Assembly: GCA_005884685.1 (NCBI GenBank)
Contig: VBAH01000041.1
Location: 39,270-103,269, forward strand
Length of the DNA: 64,000 bases
Direction: 5' to 3'
From: Alphaproteobacteria bacterium
GTDB lineage: Bacteria > Pseudomonadota > Alphaproteobacteria > Rhizobiales > Xanthobacteraceae
In this document: positions 9,511 to 18,312 of the stretch, piece by piece
Position numbering within the stretch: the stretch's first letter is position 1
How the letters are laid out: every line of letters begins with the position of its first letter
Position numbers and translations under genes: made by a program
Notes under the pieces: generated by a model
What the model was told of the DNA's origin: nothing
Seen by the model: the letters and a program-made list of their open reading frames with translations, nothing else
The model's database searches: none

Positions 9511-10417
9511 AGCCGTGCTGCTCACCGTGATCACCGCCTCGACGCCGCTGCTGCTCGCCGCGTCGGGCGAGCTGGTGGTCGAGCGCGCGGGTGTTCTCAA
9601 TCTCGGCGTCGAGGGGATGATGATCGTGGGCGGCGCCTGCGGCTTCGCCGGCGCCTACCTCACCGGCTCGATCGCAATCGGCGCGCTGTGCGGCATCCTG
9701 GCGGGCGCGGCGCTGTCCGCGGTGTTCGCGGCAGTTACGCTCGGGCTGGCGGCCAACCAGGTGGCGTCGGGTTTGGCGCTCACCATCCTCGGCGTCGGGC
9801 TGTCCGGCCTGATCGGCGCCGGCTATGTCGGTCAGAAAATCGACGGCGCCGGCCACCTCTATATCCCTTACGTCACGGACATTCCGCTGATCGGCAAAGT
9901 GATCTTCGGCGAGAACGCCTTCGTCTACTTCTCGATCGCCCTGCTCATCGGCATCTGGTATTTCCTCTACCGCACGCGCGCAGGGCTGATCCTGCGCGCG
10001 GTCGGCGACAATCACGCTTCGGCGCATGCGCTCGGTTATCCGGTGCTGAGAATCCGCATGCTCGCCGTGCTGTTCGGGGGCGCGTGCGCGGGGCTCGGCG
10101 GCGCCTACCTGCCGCTCGCCTACACTCCGTTCTGGGTCTCCGGCATGACCGCGGGGCGAGGCTGGATCGCGCTCGCGCTTGTCGTGTTCGCCTCATGGCT
10201 GCCATTCCGCCTGATGGTCGGGGCCTATCTGTTCGGCGGCATCACGATCCTGCAGCTGCACGCGCAGGCGACCGGCCTGGGCATTCCGTCACAGCTGATG
10301 TCCTCGCTGCCCTACCTCGCGACCATCCTCGTGCTGGTCGCGATCTCATGGGTACGCGGGCGGCGCGGCAGTCCCGCCCCGGCCTCGCTCGGGCTTGCAT
10401 TCGTCCCCGACCGCTGA
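9497..10417 (+). CDS. ABC transporter permease (nucleoside type, second)
   Basis: Second inner-membrane permease, 306 aa, of the NupC/YufQ type, pairing with the preceding permease to form the channel. The N-terminal part has the characteristic [12 protein letters not shown] segment and there are several strongly hydrophobic stretches. The loop around [18 protein letters not shown] matches the ATPase-coupling loop of this family. It overlaps the first permease by 14 nt. The next gene, for the binding protein, follows after 74 nt and has its own good ribosome-binding site, allowing the higher expression normally needed for a periplasmic protein. Confidence 0.92.
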   Translation: MEFVEAVLLTVITASTPLLLAASGELVVERAGVLNLGVEGMMIVGGACGFAGAYLTGSIAIGALCGILAGAALSAVFAAVTLGLAANQVASGLALTILGVGLSGLIGAGYVGQKIDGAGHLYIPYVTDIPLIGKVIFGENAFVYFSIALLIGIWYFLYRTRAGLILRAVGDNHASAHALGYPVLRIRMLAVLFGGACAGLGGAYLPLAYTPFWVSGMTAGRGWIALALVVFASWLPFRLMVGAYLFGGITILQLHAQATGLGIPSQLMSSLPYLATILVLVAISWVRGRRGSPAPASLGLAFVPDR

Positions 10418-10491
10418 GCATTCTAGACGTAAGCGGGGGCGTGCGGGCACCGCAGCCGGAATAGTTTTCCGCAACACAATCGGAGAAGGCC

Positions 10492-11571
10492 ATGAAGAGG
10501 TTGATGATTGCTGCGGCGGTTGTTGCGCTGACGCTCGGCTCGGCTCTGACCGGCGCCACCGCGCAGGAAAAACTGAAAGTCGGCTTCATCTATGTCGGTC
10601 CGGTCGGCGACATGGGCTGGACCTACCAGCACGAGGTCGGGCGGCGCGCCATCCAGGAGCAGTTCAAGGACAAGATCGACACCAGCTACCTGGAGAACGT
10701 CAACGAAGGCCCTGACGCGGAACGCTCGATCGAGCAGCTCGTGCGCACCGGTCACAAGCTGATCTATACCACCTCGTTCGGCTTCATGGACGCGACCGCG
10801 AAGGTCGCCAAGAAGTACCCGAACGTGATGTTCGAGCACGCCACCGGCTACAAGCGCGACAAGAATCTCGCGACCTACTCGGGCCGCTTCTACGAAGGCC
10901 GCTACATCATGGGGCAGATCGCCGCCAGGATGTCGAAGAGCGGCACCATCGGCTACATCGGCTCGTTCCCGATCCCCGAGGTCGTCTCCGGCGTCAACGC
11001 CATGATGCTGGGCGCGCAGTCGGTGCGCCCCGACATGAAGGTGAAGATCATCTGGGTGAACGCCTGGTACGACCCCGGCAAGGAGGCGGCGGCGGCGCGC
11101 GCGCTCGCCGACCAGGGCGCCGACGTGCTCGCCCAGCACACGGACTCGGCCGCCGCGATGCAATTCGCGAACGAGCGCGGCATTTTCGCGTTCGGCCAGG
11201 ACTCCGACCAGATCAAGTTCGGCCCGAAGGCGCAGCTCACCGCGATCGTCAACAACTGGACGCCGTACTACGCCGAACGCATCAAGCTCGCGCTCGAAGG
11301 CAAATGGGCGACGGGCGACGTGTGGGGCGGGCTCAATTCGAAGATCGTGCAGATGGCGCCCTATACCAACATGCCGGACGAGGTGAAGAAGTTGGCGACG
11401 GAGACGGAAGGCGCGATTTCCTCAGGCACGCTGCATCCGTTCAAGTGCCCGGTGCTGGCGCAGGACGGCAAGCCGGTCGAATGCAAGGGCGGTACCCATC
11501 TCGACGACGGGCAGATCCTCGGCATGAACTTCTACATCAAGGGCATCGACGACAAGCTGCCGGGGATGTGA
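10492..11571 (+). CDS. BMP-family periplasmic substrate-binding protein
   Basis: Substrate-binding protein of 359 aa in the PnrA/BMP (basic membrane protein) family, whose characterised members bind purine nucleosides. A Sec signal peptide covers residues 1-25 (positively charged start, hydrophobic core, cleavage after about GATAQ). There is no lipobox cysteine, so it is probably a soluble periplasmic protein. The mature start LKVGFIYVGPVGDMGWTY matches the first beta strand and ligand loop of the family. GGAGAAGG upstream of the ATG is a strong ribosome-binding site. It completes the four-gene importer embedded in the purine degradation cluster. Confidence 0.93.
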   Translation: MKRLMIAAAVVALTLGSALTGATAQEKLKVGFIYVGPVGDMGWTYQHEVGRRAIQEQFKDKIDTSYLENVNEGPDAERSIEQLVRTGHKLIYTTSFGFMDATAKVAKKYPNVMFEHATGYKRDKNLATYSGRFYEGRYIMGQIAARMSKSGTIGYIGSFPIPEVVSGVNAMMLGAQSVRPDMKVKIIWVNAWYDPGKEAAAARALADQGADVLAQHTDSAAAMQFANERGIFAFGQDSDQIKFGPKAQLTAIVNNWTPYYAERIKLALEGKWATGDVWGGLNSKIVQMAPYTNMPDEVKKLATETEGAISSGTLHPFKCPVLAQDGKPVECKGGTHLDDGQILGMNFYIKGIDDKLPGM

Positions 11572-11580
11572 AACGGCGAC

Positions 11581-11716
11581 TGTCATCCCGGCCAAGCGCC
11601 CGGCGAATAGCCGGGTGCGCGAGCCGGGACCCATCTTCCCGTACATTCCGAACGGCGCAGTCGGGGGTGCATGGGTCCCGGGTCTCCTCCGCATCGCTCC
11701 GTCGCCCGGGATGACA
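11581..11716. repeat. Palindromic intergenic element A
   Basis: A 136-bp element bounded by perfect 11-bp inverted ends, TGTCATCCCGG and its complement. Internal inverted arms CGGGACCCAT and ATGGGTCCCG allow a larger fold. It fills most of the 158-nt gap between the BMP gene and puuD and ends 13 nt before the puuD start codon. It codes for nothing I can see. It resembles the TCATCCCGGC-type palindromes I associate with Bradyrhizobium-like genomes. Confidence 0.8.
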
Positions 11717-11729
11717 GCTGAGACGAACT

Positions 11730-12911
11730 ATGGACGTCTTCCTCGGCGAATGGGTGAACCTGCTGCTGCGCTGGTTCCACATGATCGTGGGGATCGGCTG
11801 GATCGGCACGTCGTTCTACTTCATGGCGCTCGATTACGGGCTCGACACCAAGGAGCGCAAAAGCCAGGGCGTCTACGGCACCGCGTGGCAGGTGCACGGC
11901 GGCGGCTTCTACCACGTGGAGAAGTTCACGGTCGCGCCGCCGCAGCTGCCGGCGCACCTGCACTGGTTCAAGTGGGACGCCTATCTCACCTTCCTGACCG
12001 GCTTCGGCCTGCTCATCGTGCAGTACTACCTGCACGCCAGGTCGTACCTGATCGATCCCGCCGTCATGCCGCTCGAGCCGTGGCAGGCGGTTGCGATCTC
12101 GGTCGCCTCGCTGCTTGCCGGCTGGGCGATCTATGAGGGCCTGTGCCGCTCAGCCGTGGGCGCGAACACGGTGGTGCTGGGGGCTGCGGTGTTCGCGCTG
12201 ATCCTGATCGCGTCGGTGCTGTACACCAAAGTGTTCTCCGCGCGCGGCGCTTTCCTGCATGTCGGGGCCTTCGTCGGCACCATCATGGCGTTCAACGTGT
12301 TCATGGTGATCATCCCGAACCAGCGCAAAATGGTGGCGCAGCTGATCGCCGGCCACGCTCCGGACGCGCGCTACGGCGCGATCGGCAAGCAGCGCTCGAC
12401 CCACAACAATTACCTCACGCTGCCGGTGCTGGTGATGATGGTGTCGCCGCACTACCCGTTTCTCTCGGCGCACCCGCAGTCGTGGCTGGTGGTGGCGCTG
12501 ATCATCGTCGCGGGCGCGCTCATCCGCCATTACGTCAACCGGGTCGATGCCGGCGATGACTGGAACGCGTTCGGCTGGGCGGCGCCGGTCGCTGCCTTCG
12601 CGCTCATCTGCGCGATCTGGCTCACGGCCCCGCGCGCGCCGGCTTCGACCGGTGGCGCGGTTTCCGACGCCGAGGTGCTGGCGATCACCACGAAGCACTG
12701 CACGATGTGCCATGCGGTCAAGCCGACGCACGAAAGTTTCAAGGAAGCGCCGAAGAACGTCGTGCTGGAGTCGGCGGCCGATTTGCGCAAATACGCGCCG
12801 CTGGTCCTCACCCAGACGGTGCAGAACAAGGCGATGCCGCTCGGAAACCAGACCGCGATGACCGAGGAGGAGCGCCGGAAGATCGGCCAATGGATCGCCG
12901 CGCAGCACTGA
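11730..12911 (+). CDS. puuD: Urate hydroxylase PuuD (membrane, cytochrome c fused)
   Basis: PuuD, 393 aa, oxidises urate to 5-hydroxyisourate at the membrane, replacing soluble uricase or HpxO. The N-terminal DUF989-type domain has about eight membrane segments, beginning WVNLLLRWFHMIVGIGWIG with conserved His. The C-terminal periplasmic part (from about residue 310) is a class I cytochrome c domain with heme motif CTMCH and a distal Met in KAMPLG. Electrons would therefore pass to a terminal oxidase instead of directly to O2. The product is the substrate of UraH at 1716-2063. It lies directly downstream of the importer and of palindromic element A. Confidence 0.95.
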   Translation: MDVFLGEWVNLLLRWFHMIVGIGWIGTSFYFMALDYGLDTKERKSQGVYGTAWQVHGGGFYHVEKFTVAPPQLPAHLHWFKWDAYLTFLTGFGLLIVQYYLHARSYLIDPAVMPLEPWQAVAISVASLLAGWAIYEGLCRSAVGANTVVLGAAVFALILIASVLYTKVFSARGAFLHVGAFVGTIMAFNVFMVIIPNQRKMVAQLIAGHAPDARYGAIGKQRSTHNNYLTLPVLVMMVSPHYPFLSAHPQSWLVVALIIVAGALIRHYVNRVDAGDDWNAFGWAAPVAAFALICAIWLTAPRAPASTGGAVSDAEVLAITTKHCTMCHAVKPTHESFKEAPKNVVLESAADLRKYAPLVLTQTVQNKAMPLGNQTAMTEEERRKIGQWIAAQH

Positions 12912-12990
12912 TTTTGCCAGTGCCCGGCCGGGTACCAGCAATGCGATCCGCCCGGTTGAGAGTTGTCCGCGCAAGCCTTATCTAGCTGCC

Positions 12991-13431
12991 ATGAATTTCC
13001 TCGCATTTGCCGCCAAGCCCGAGACCCGGCCGAAAACCGCCGTGCCGCTCAAGACCGCGCTGTGGCGCGGGCTCACCGGGCGTTGCCCGCATTGCGGCGA
13101 GGGGCGCATGTTCCGCGCCTTCCTGAAGGTCGCCGACCGCTGCGATGTGTGCGGCGAGGAACTGCACCATCAGCGCGCCGATGACTTTCCGGCCTACCTT
13201 GTGATCGTGCTCGTCGGCCATCTGGTCGTGCCGCTGGTGCTGCACGTCGAGATGACCTACCAGCCGGCCTACTGGATCCACGCCGCGCTGTTCCTGCCGT
13301 TGACGCTCGCGCTTTCACTGGCGCTGATCCAGCCAATCAAGGGCGCCGTGATCGCATTGCAATGGCACGCCGGCATGCACGGCTTCGAGGAAGCCAAGAA
13401 GCTGCGCGGCTCGGTGCAGGCGCCGGGCTGA
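12991..13431 (+). CDS. DUF983 zinc-ribbon membrane protein
   Basis: DUF983 family protein of 146 aa. An N-terminal zinc ribbon is formed by CPHC (about residue 33) and CDVC (about residue 57). Two hydrophobic segments follow (LVIVLVGHLVVPLVL and a longer one beginning AALFLPLTLALSL), with a conserved QWHAGMHG near the end. Family function is unknown. In alphaproteobacteria such genes often lie next to heme-copper oxidase or cytochrome genes; here the neighbour is PuuD, which also needs a cytochrome electron path. A link is suggested by context only. Confidence 0.9.
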   Translation: MNFLAFAAKPETRPKTAVPLKTALWRGLTGRCPHCGEGRMFRAFLKVADRCDVCGEELHHQRADDFPAYLVIVLVGHLVVPLVLHVEMTYQPAYWIHAALFLPLTLALSLALIQPIKGAVIALQWHAGMHGFEEAKKLRGSVQAPG

Positions 13432-13471
13432 CCGCTGGTCCGCGCCGGAGCGGCCGTGATAAGCAGCCGCG

Positions 13472-14725
13472 GTGCGTGCATTTCTCCAAAACGAGACCGA
13501 TGCACTCGGCATGCGTGCCGAGGCGATGGTCAGCGAGCTTGGGGCTATTTCGGCTGAGCCGGATCGTCTTGTCCGCCTGTTCCTGACGCCTGAACATCGG
13601 CGCGCTGCGGACCGCGTGGCTGACTGGATGTGCAAGGCGGGACTCGCAGTCAGCGAGGATGCGCTCGGCACCGTTCGCGGGCGGCTTGAGGGGCAGGGAA
13701 AGAGGCGCCTGCTGATCGGCTCGCACATCGACAGTGTGATCGATGCGGGAAAATACGACGGCGTCTTCGGCGTGATCGCGGGGATTCTGGCCGCAGAGCA
13801 TTGTCGCGACAAACGACTGCCGTTTGGCATCGACGTTCTCGCCTTCGGCGACGAGGAGGGCTCACGCTTTCCCGTCACGCTCTCGTCCTCCTCCGCCTGC
13901 GCCGGCGTTTTCAAACCGGAGATGCTGGCGCAGGAAGACCGGAACGGGGTGACGCTCGCCGACGCGATCAAGGCTTACGGCAAATCGCCCGCGGACGTCC
14001 CGGCCGCCGCATATCGACTTGACCAGGCTGCGGCTTACGTCGAGGTGCACATCGAGCAGGGGCCGGTGCTCGAGGCGCGCAACCTGCCGCTCGGAGTGGT
14101 GACCGCGATCAACGGACAAACCTACCTGAACGCCGAGTTTCTCGGCGAAGCCGGGCACGCCGGGACCGTGCCGATGCGGCTGCGGCGCGACGCGCTCGCC
14201 GGCGCCGCCGAAGCGATTCTGCTGGGCGAAACGCTGGCGCGTGAATCGAACGGCGCGGCGGTTGCAACGGTGGGGCGCGTCGCGGTCGCGCCGGGTGCTG
14301 CGAACGTCATTCCGGGCAATGCCGTGGCGGTCTTCGACATCCGGTCCGGCGACGAGCCGGCGCGCGCGACGCTGGTCGAGGCATTGAAAAGCGGCCTCCG
14401 CGCGATTGCCGCCCGGCGCCATCTCGGCCTCACCGTCACATCAACCCGCGAGGTCGCAACGACGCCATGCGATCCGCACATTCAGGATCAGTTCGCGGAC
14501 GCGATCCGTGCGCTCGGTACGGAGCCGCTGCGGTTCGGCTCCGGTGCCGGCCACGACGGGCAGGCGATGGCGAAACTCTGCCCGATCGGAATGCTGTTCG
14601 TGCGCTGCCGCGGCGGTATCAGCCACAACCCGATGGAATACGCGAGCCCGCGCGACCTCGGGCTCGCCGTCGCGGCGCTGATCGGGTTCATCGAGCGCTT
14701 CGAGCCGGGAAGACTGAGCGGTTAA
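13472..14725 (+). CDS. Allantoate amidohydrolase / N-carbamoyl amino acid hydrolase (M20)
   Basis: Zinc-dependent M20/hydantoinase-carbamoylase family enzyme, 417 aa. Metal-binding segments are GSHIDSVIDAGKYDGVFG (His and Asp) and FGDEEGSRFP (Glu pair); the dimer-contact segment with YVEVHIEQGPVLE follows. The HIEQGP motif is shared by allantoate amidohydrolase, ureidoglycolate amidohydrolase and beta-ureidopropionase. The purine context favours allantoate amidohydrolase (AllC), which would release ammonia downstream of allantoin, but sequence alone does not separate the subfamilies. GTG at 13472 gives full length; ATG at 13511 is an alternative. Confidence 0.85.
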   Translation: MRAFLQNETDALGMRAEAMVSELGAISAEPDRLVRLFLTPEHRRAADRVADWMCKAGLAVSEDALGTVRGRLEGQGKRRLLIGSHIDSVIDAGKYDGVFGVIAGILAAEHCRDKRLPFGIDVLAFGDEEGSRFPVTLSSSSACAGVFKPEMLAQEDRNGVTLADAIKAYGKSPADVPAAAYRLDQAAAYVEVHIEQGPVLEARNLPLGVVTAINGQTYLNAEFLGEAGHAGTVPMRLRRDALAGAAEAILLGETLARESNGAAVATVGRVAVAPGAANVIPGNAVAVFDIRSGDEPARATLVEALKSGLRAIAARRHLGLTVTSTREVATTPCDPHIQDQFADAIRALGTEPLRFGSGAGHDGQAMAKLCPIGMLFVRCRGGISHNPMEYASPRDLGLAVAALIGFIERFEPGRLSG

Positions 14726-14730
14726 AAGCG

Positions 14731-16386
14731 ATGCCTGTTTCATCACCATCAATTATCGATACGCGCCGTGCCCAGATGTTTCCGACTCTGGAGCATTCGG
14801 AAATCCAACGCGTGCGCCGTTTCGGCGAGGTGCGCCGCTACGCCACCGGGGAGGCCCTCGCCCGGGTCGGCGTTGTCGGGCTTGGACTCACAATCGTTCT
14901 AGCGGGCAGAGTCGATATCACGCAGCACGATCAATCCGGGCGCCGCCAGCTGATCGTGACCCACGGTCCCGGCGCATTCATGGGCGAGCTCGCGCAATTG
15001 GCCGGGCGTCCCGCGCTGGTCGATGCCTTTGCTGTGGAAGCCGTCGAAGCGCTGGTCATCCCGCCGGATCGTCTGCGCGCGCTGCTGATCGCGGAGGCTG
15101 AGCTCGGCGAACGGATCATGCGCGCGTTGATCCTGCGCCGCGTCGGCCTGATTGAAACTGGCGCCGGCGGGCCGGTCATTATCGGTCGGTCGCAAAGCGG
15201 CGACGTCCTTCGCCTCGAAGGATTCCTGCGGCGCAATGGTCACCCCCATCAGCAGCTCGATTCAGAGACCGATCCGGAGGCCAAGGCACTGATCGATCGC
15301 TTCCATGTGGATCCGAGCCAGCTCCCGATCGTGCTGTGCCCGGGCGGGCAATTGCTGCGCAACCCGACCGAGATCGAACTCGCACGCTGCATCGGCCTCG
15401 TCGGTCCAATTGACGCAAGTCGCGTCTATGACGTGGTGACCGTCGGGGCGGGTCCGGCCGGCCTCGCGACCGCGGTTTATGCCGCCTCGGAAGGCCTCTC
15501 GGTTCTTGTGCTCGATTGCCGCGCCTTCGGCGGTCAGGCAGGCGCATCCGCACGGATCGAAAACTATCTCGGCTTTCCGACCGGCATCACCGGCATGGCT
15601 CTGATGGCGCGTGCCTACAACCAGGCGCAGAAATTCGGGGCGGAGATGGCAATCCCGGCGGAGGTGAAGAGCCTCGCGGTTCGAGATGGCGGTTTCGTGC
15701 TCAAGCTCTCGGAAACTGAGCAAGTCCGATCGCGCGCCGTCGTTCTCGCCAGCGGCGCCGAATACCGGCGCCTCGATGTCGAGAACCTCGACGCTTTCGA
15801 AATGTCGAGTGTGCACTATTGGGCCTCGCCGCTGGAGGGAAAGTTGTGCTCCGGGCAAGAGGTGGCGCTGGTCGGAGCCGGAAATTCGGCGGGGCAGGCC
15901 GCGGTCTATCTCGCCAGCCAGGCCGCCAAGGTCTGGATGATCGTGCGCGGGCCGGAGCTGTCCGCGAACATGTCACGCTACCTCGTGGACCGGATTGCCG
16001 GGCTGCCGAATGTGGAAGTCGTGACGCAGGCGAAGGTCACCGCGCTCGAGGGCCGCGATGGTGTCCTGGAAGCGATCCGGTGGCGCCGCGCTTCGGGCGA
16101 GGAGACACGACGCCCGATTGGCCATCTGTTCCTGTTGATCGGGGCGGCGCCGAACACGAAATGGCTGGCGGGATCCGGAGTAGCAACTGACGCAAAGGGC
16201 TTCGTGCTGACGGGCACGGATATCGGCCCGGACGTCCCGGCCCTGCAGACCGCGCGGCCGGGAGTCTTCGCGATCGGGGACGTGCGGCTGAACTCGACCA
16301 AGCGGGTTGCCGCCGCGGTCGGGGAGGGTGCGCAAGTGGTCGCTGCGCTCCATGGTTATTTGGCCACGGCGTCAGTAAGCCGCTAG
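14731..16386 (+). CDS. cNMP-binding / thioredoxin reductase-like fusion oxidoreductase
   Basis: Three-part protein of 551 aa. Residues about 10-135 form a cyclic-nucleotide-binding (Crp-like) beta barrel with the RRQLIVTHGPGAFMGELAQL segment. Residues about 145-225 look like a thioredoxin/glutaredoxin-like half domain without CxxC (VIIGRSQSGD). Residues about 233-551 are a thioredoxin-reductase-like FAD/NAD(P)H domain with VGAGPAGLATA, AFGGQAGASARIENY, the NADPH motif VGAGNSAGQAA and the C-terminal FAIGDVR. Where thioredoxin reductase has CxxC after the HY motif, this protein has HYWASPLEG, so it lacks the disulfide redox centre. The ATG at 14731 is 5 nt after the amidohydrolase stop; the upstream open frame lies inside that gene. 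Confidence 0.88.
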   Translation: MPVSSPSIIDTRRAQMFPTLEHSEIQRVRRFGEVRRYATGEALARVGVVGLGLTIVLAGRVDITQHDQSGRRQLIVTHGPGAFMGELAQLAGRPALVDAFAVEAVEALVIPPDRLRALLIAEAELGERIMRALILRRVGLIETGAGGPVIIGRSQSGDVLRLEGFLRRNGHPHQQLDSETDPEAKALIDRFHVDPSQLPIVLCPGGQLLRNPTEIELARCIGLVGPIDASRVYDVVTVGAGPAGLATAVYAASEGLSVLVLDCRAFGGQAGASARIENYLGFPTGITGMALMARAYNQAQKFGAEMAIPAEVKSLAVRDGGFVLKLSETEQVRSRAVVLASGAEYRRLDVENLDAFEMSSVHYWASPLEGKLCSGQEVALVGAGNSAGQAAVYLASQAAKVWMIVRGPELSANMSRYLVDRIAGLPNVEVVTQAKVTALEGRDGVLEAIRWRRASGEETRRPIGHLFLLIGAAPNTKWLAGSGVATDAKGFVLTGTDIGPDVPALQTARPGVFAIGDVRLNSTKRVAAAVGEGAQVVAALHGYLATASVSR

Positions 16387-16408
16387 TGATGATCGTATCT
16401 CTGATCGT

Positions 16409-16936
16409 TTACGAGTGCCCAGCCTCGTCCAGCGCCGCGAGCCAGCGTTCGAGGCGCGCGCGGTTGACGCCGAAATCCTTGCGGCCGATCAGGCTGCGCG
16501 AATAGATCGCCAGAGTTGATCGGTCGGCGCCGGCGGGAAATGCCTCGACATCAATCGTATCCGGAAAGCGCATCAGCCGCGTGCGTTGCAGGAGTCGCGC
16601 GCCGTGGGCGGGCGCGCCGGGCAGCTCGCGCGTGTCGGGCTCGGCGAGCGCGATCGTTCTCAACCGCGCCAGCAATTCCGCCGCCGGCATCGCGTAGACC
16701 TTTGACTCCCAATCCGGCTTCGCATTGGGGCAACGCCCGGCCGGACAGACCAGCGCATCGTTCGGCGTCGCGTGGCGCGTCAGCTTCGTCCAGTCGACGG
16801 GTCCAATGTCGAGGCGCCCGCCGGTGAGTTTCGCCAGTCCGTAGTAGGGCCCGTAACCGGGGCGCTTTTCCAGCCGTGTATAGGCGAGCGCCAGAACGAT
16901 AACGAGCAGCGCGCCGATGACGAGCAGGGTCATCAT
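16409..16936 (-). CDS. DUF1499 family protein
   Basis: DUF1499 protein of 175 aa with one N-terminal membrane anchor (residues 2-19, LLVIGALLVIVLALAY). Family features are CPAGRCPNAKPDW, the ERSTLAIYSRS-like segment (here DRSTLAIYSRSLIGRKDFGVN) and a closing NRARLERWL helix. The function of the family is unknown; the globular part should face the periplasm. The gene starts inside the rimO stop codon (TGATG on the minus strand), so it is translationally coupled to rimO. Confidence 0.88.
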   Translation of the reverse strand: MMTLLVIGALLVIVLALAYTRLEKRPGYGPYYGLAKLTGGRLDIGPVDWTKLTRHATPNDALVCPAGRCPNAKPDWESKVYAMPAAELLARLRTIALAEPDTRELPGAPAHGARLLQRTRLMRFPDTIDVEAFPAGADRSTLAIYSRSLIGRKDFGVNRARLERWLAALDEAGHS

Positions 16937-18246
16937 CAGAAGCCGACGGCCATGCCGTACAGGTCGTAGTCGTCGGCGCGCTCGATCTTCACCGTGGCAA
17001 TCTCTCCGAGGCGCAGCGGCCGCCGGCTTGCGACATGGACCGCGCCGTCGATGTCGGGCGCGTCGCCTTTCGAGCGCCCTTTCGCAACGGTCGGGCCCAC
17101 TTCATCGACGATCACCTGCTGGCGCGTGCCGACCTTGGCTTTCAGCCGCTTTGCCGAAATCGCCTGCTGACGCTGCATGAAGCGATGCCAGCGTTGCTCC
17201 TTCACGGCGTCCGGCACCGGCGCCGCGAGGTCGTTTGCGACCGCACCTGCGACCGGCTCGTACTTGAAGCAGCCCTCACGATCGAGCTGCGCCTCGTCGA
17301 GCCAGTCGAGCAGCATCGCGAAGTCCGCGTCGGTCTCGCCCGGAAATCCCACGATGAAGGTCGAGCGGATCGTCAGCGACGGGCAGATCCCGCGCCAGCG
17401 ACGAATGCGCTCCAGCGTCTTCTCCTGCGCGGCCGGGCGCTTCATGCGCTTGAGCACATCGGGCGCGGCGTGCTGGAACGGGATGTCGAGGTAGGGCAGG
17501 ACCTTGCCATCCGCCATCAGCGGAATGACCTCATCCACGTGCGGGTACGGATAGACGTAGTGCAGCCGCACCCAGACGCCGAGCTCGCCCAGCTCGCGCG
17601 CAAGATCGATGAATTTCGCGCGCACCGCGCGTCCCTTCCATCGGCTCTCGGCGTATTTCACGTCCACGCCGTAGGCCGAGGTGTCCTGCGAGATGACGAG
17701 CAATTCCTTCACGCCGGCCTTCACCAGTTGCTCCGCTTCGCGCAGCACGTCGGCGGCGGGGCGGGAGACGAGATCGCCGCGCAGCTTCGGGATGATGCAG
17801 AACGAGCAGCGGTTGTTGCAGCCTTCGGAAATCTTCAGGTACGCGTAGTGGCGCGGCGTAAGCTTGATGCCCTCGGGCGGCACCAGATCGACGAACGGGT
17901 CGTGCGGCCGGGGGGCCGCGCGATGCACCGCCTCGACCACGCTCTCGTATTGCTGTGGGCCGGTGACGGCGAACACGTGGGGAAATCTTTCGGTGATCTT
18001 CTCCGGCTCCGCGCCCATGCAGCCGGTCACGACGACCTTGCCGTTCTCGCCAAGTGCCGCGCCGATCGCGTCGAGCGATTCCGCCTGCGCCGAGTCGAGG
18101 AAGCCGCAGGTGTTGACGATCACGAGATCGGCGCCAGCGTGCTCGCGCGAGAGCTCGTAGCCCTCGGCGCGCAAACGCGTCAGAATGCGCTCGCTGTCGA
18201 CGAGCGCTTTCGGGCAGCCGAGCGAAACGTAGGAAATGCGGGCCAT
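16936..18246 (-). CDS. rimO: Ribosomal protein S12 methylthiotransferase RimO
   Basis: Radical-SAM methylthiotransferase of 436 aa that adds a methylthio group to the conserved Asp of ribosomal protein S12. Order of domains: an N-terminal UPF0004 domain with Cys residues in SLGCPK, NTCGF and GCMGAEP for the auxiliary 4Fe-4S cluster; the radical-SAM core with [11 protein letters not shown]; and a C-terminal TRAM domain ending [14 protein letters not shown]. All cysteines are present. The start codon is 17 nt downstream of palindromic element D and there is no clear Shine-Dalgarno sequence between them. Confidence 0.97.
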   Translation of the reverse strand: MARISYVSLGCPKALVDSERILTRLRAEGYELSREHAGADLVIVNTCGFLDSAQAESLDAIGAALGENGKVVVTGCMGAEPEKITERFPHVFAVTGPQQYESVVEAVHRAAPRPHDPFVDLVPPEGIKLTPRHYAYLKISEGCNNRCSFCIIPKLRGDLVSRPAADVLREAEQLVKAGVKELLVISQDTSAYGVDVKYAESRWKGRAVRAKFIDLARELGELGVWVRLHYVYPYPHVDEVIPLMADGKVLPYLDIPFQHAAPDVLKRMKRPAAQEKTLERIRRWRGICPSLTIRSTFIVGFPGETDADFAMLLDWLDEAQLDREGCFKYEPVAGAVANDLAAPVPDAVKEQRWHRFMQRQQAISAKRLKAKVGTRQQVIVDEVGPTVAKGRSKGDAPDIDGAVHVASRRPLRLGEIATVKIERADDYDLYGMAVGF

Positions 18247-18263
18247 CAGGAGACTTTTTGTTT

Positions 18264-18312
18264 GAGCATGATCCTATCCGAAAACCGGTTCCCACTTTTC
18301 GGGATCATGCTC
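18264..18312. repeat. Palindromic intergenic element D
   Basis: A 49-bp palindrome with perfect 11-bp arms GAGCATGATCC and GGATCATGCTC. It overlaps the 3' end of the M20 peptidase gene, whose TGA stop (18305-18307) lies inside the right arm, and it ends 17 nt before the rimO start codon. It is of the GAGCATGATC type I associate with Bradyrhizobium-like genomes. Confidence 0.8.
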
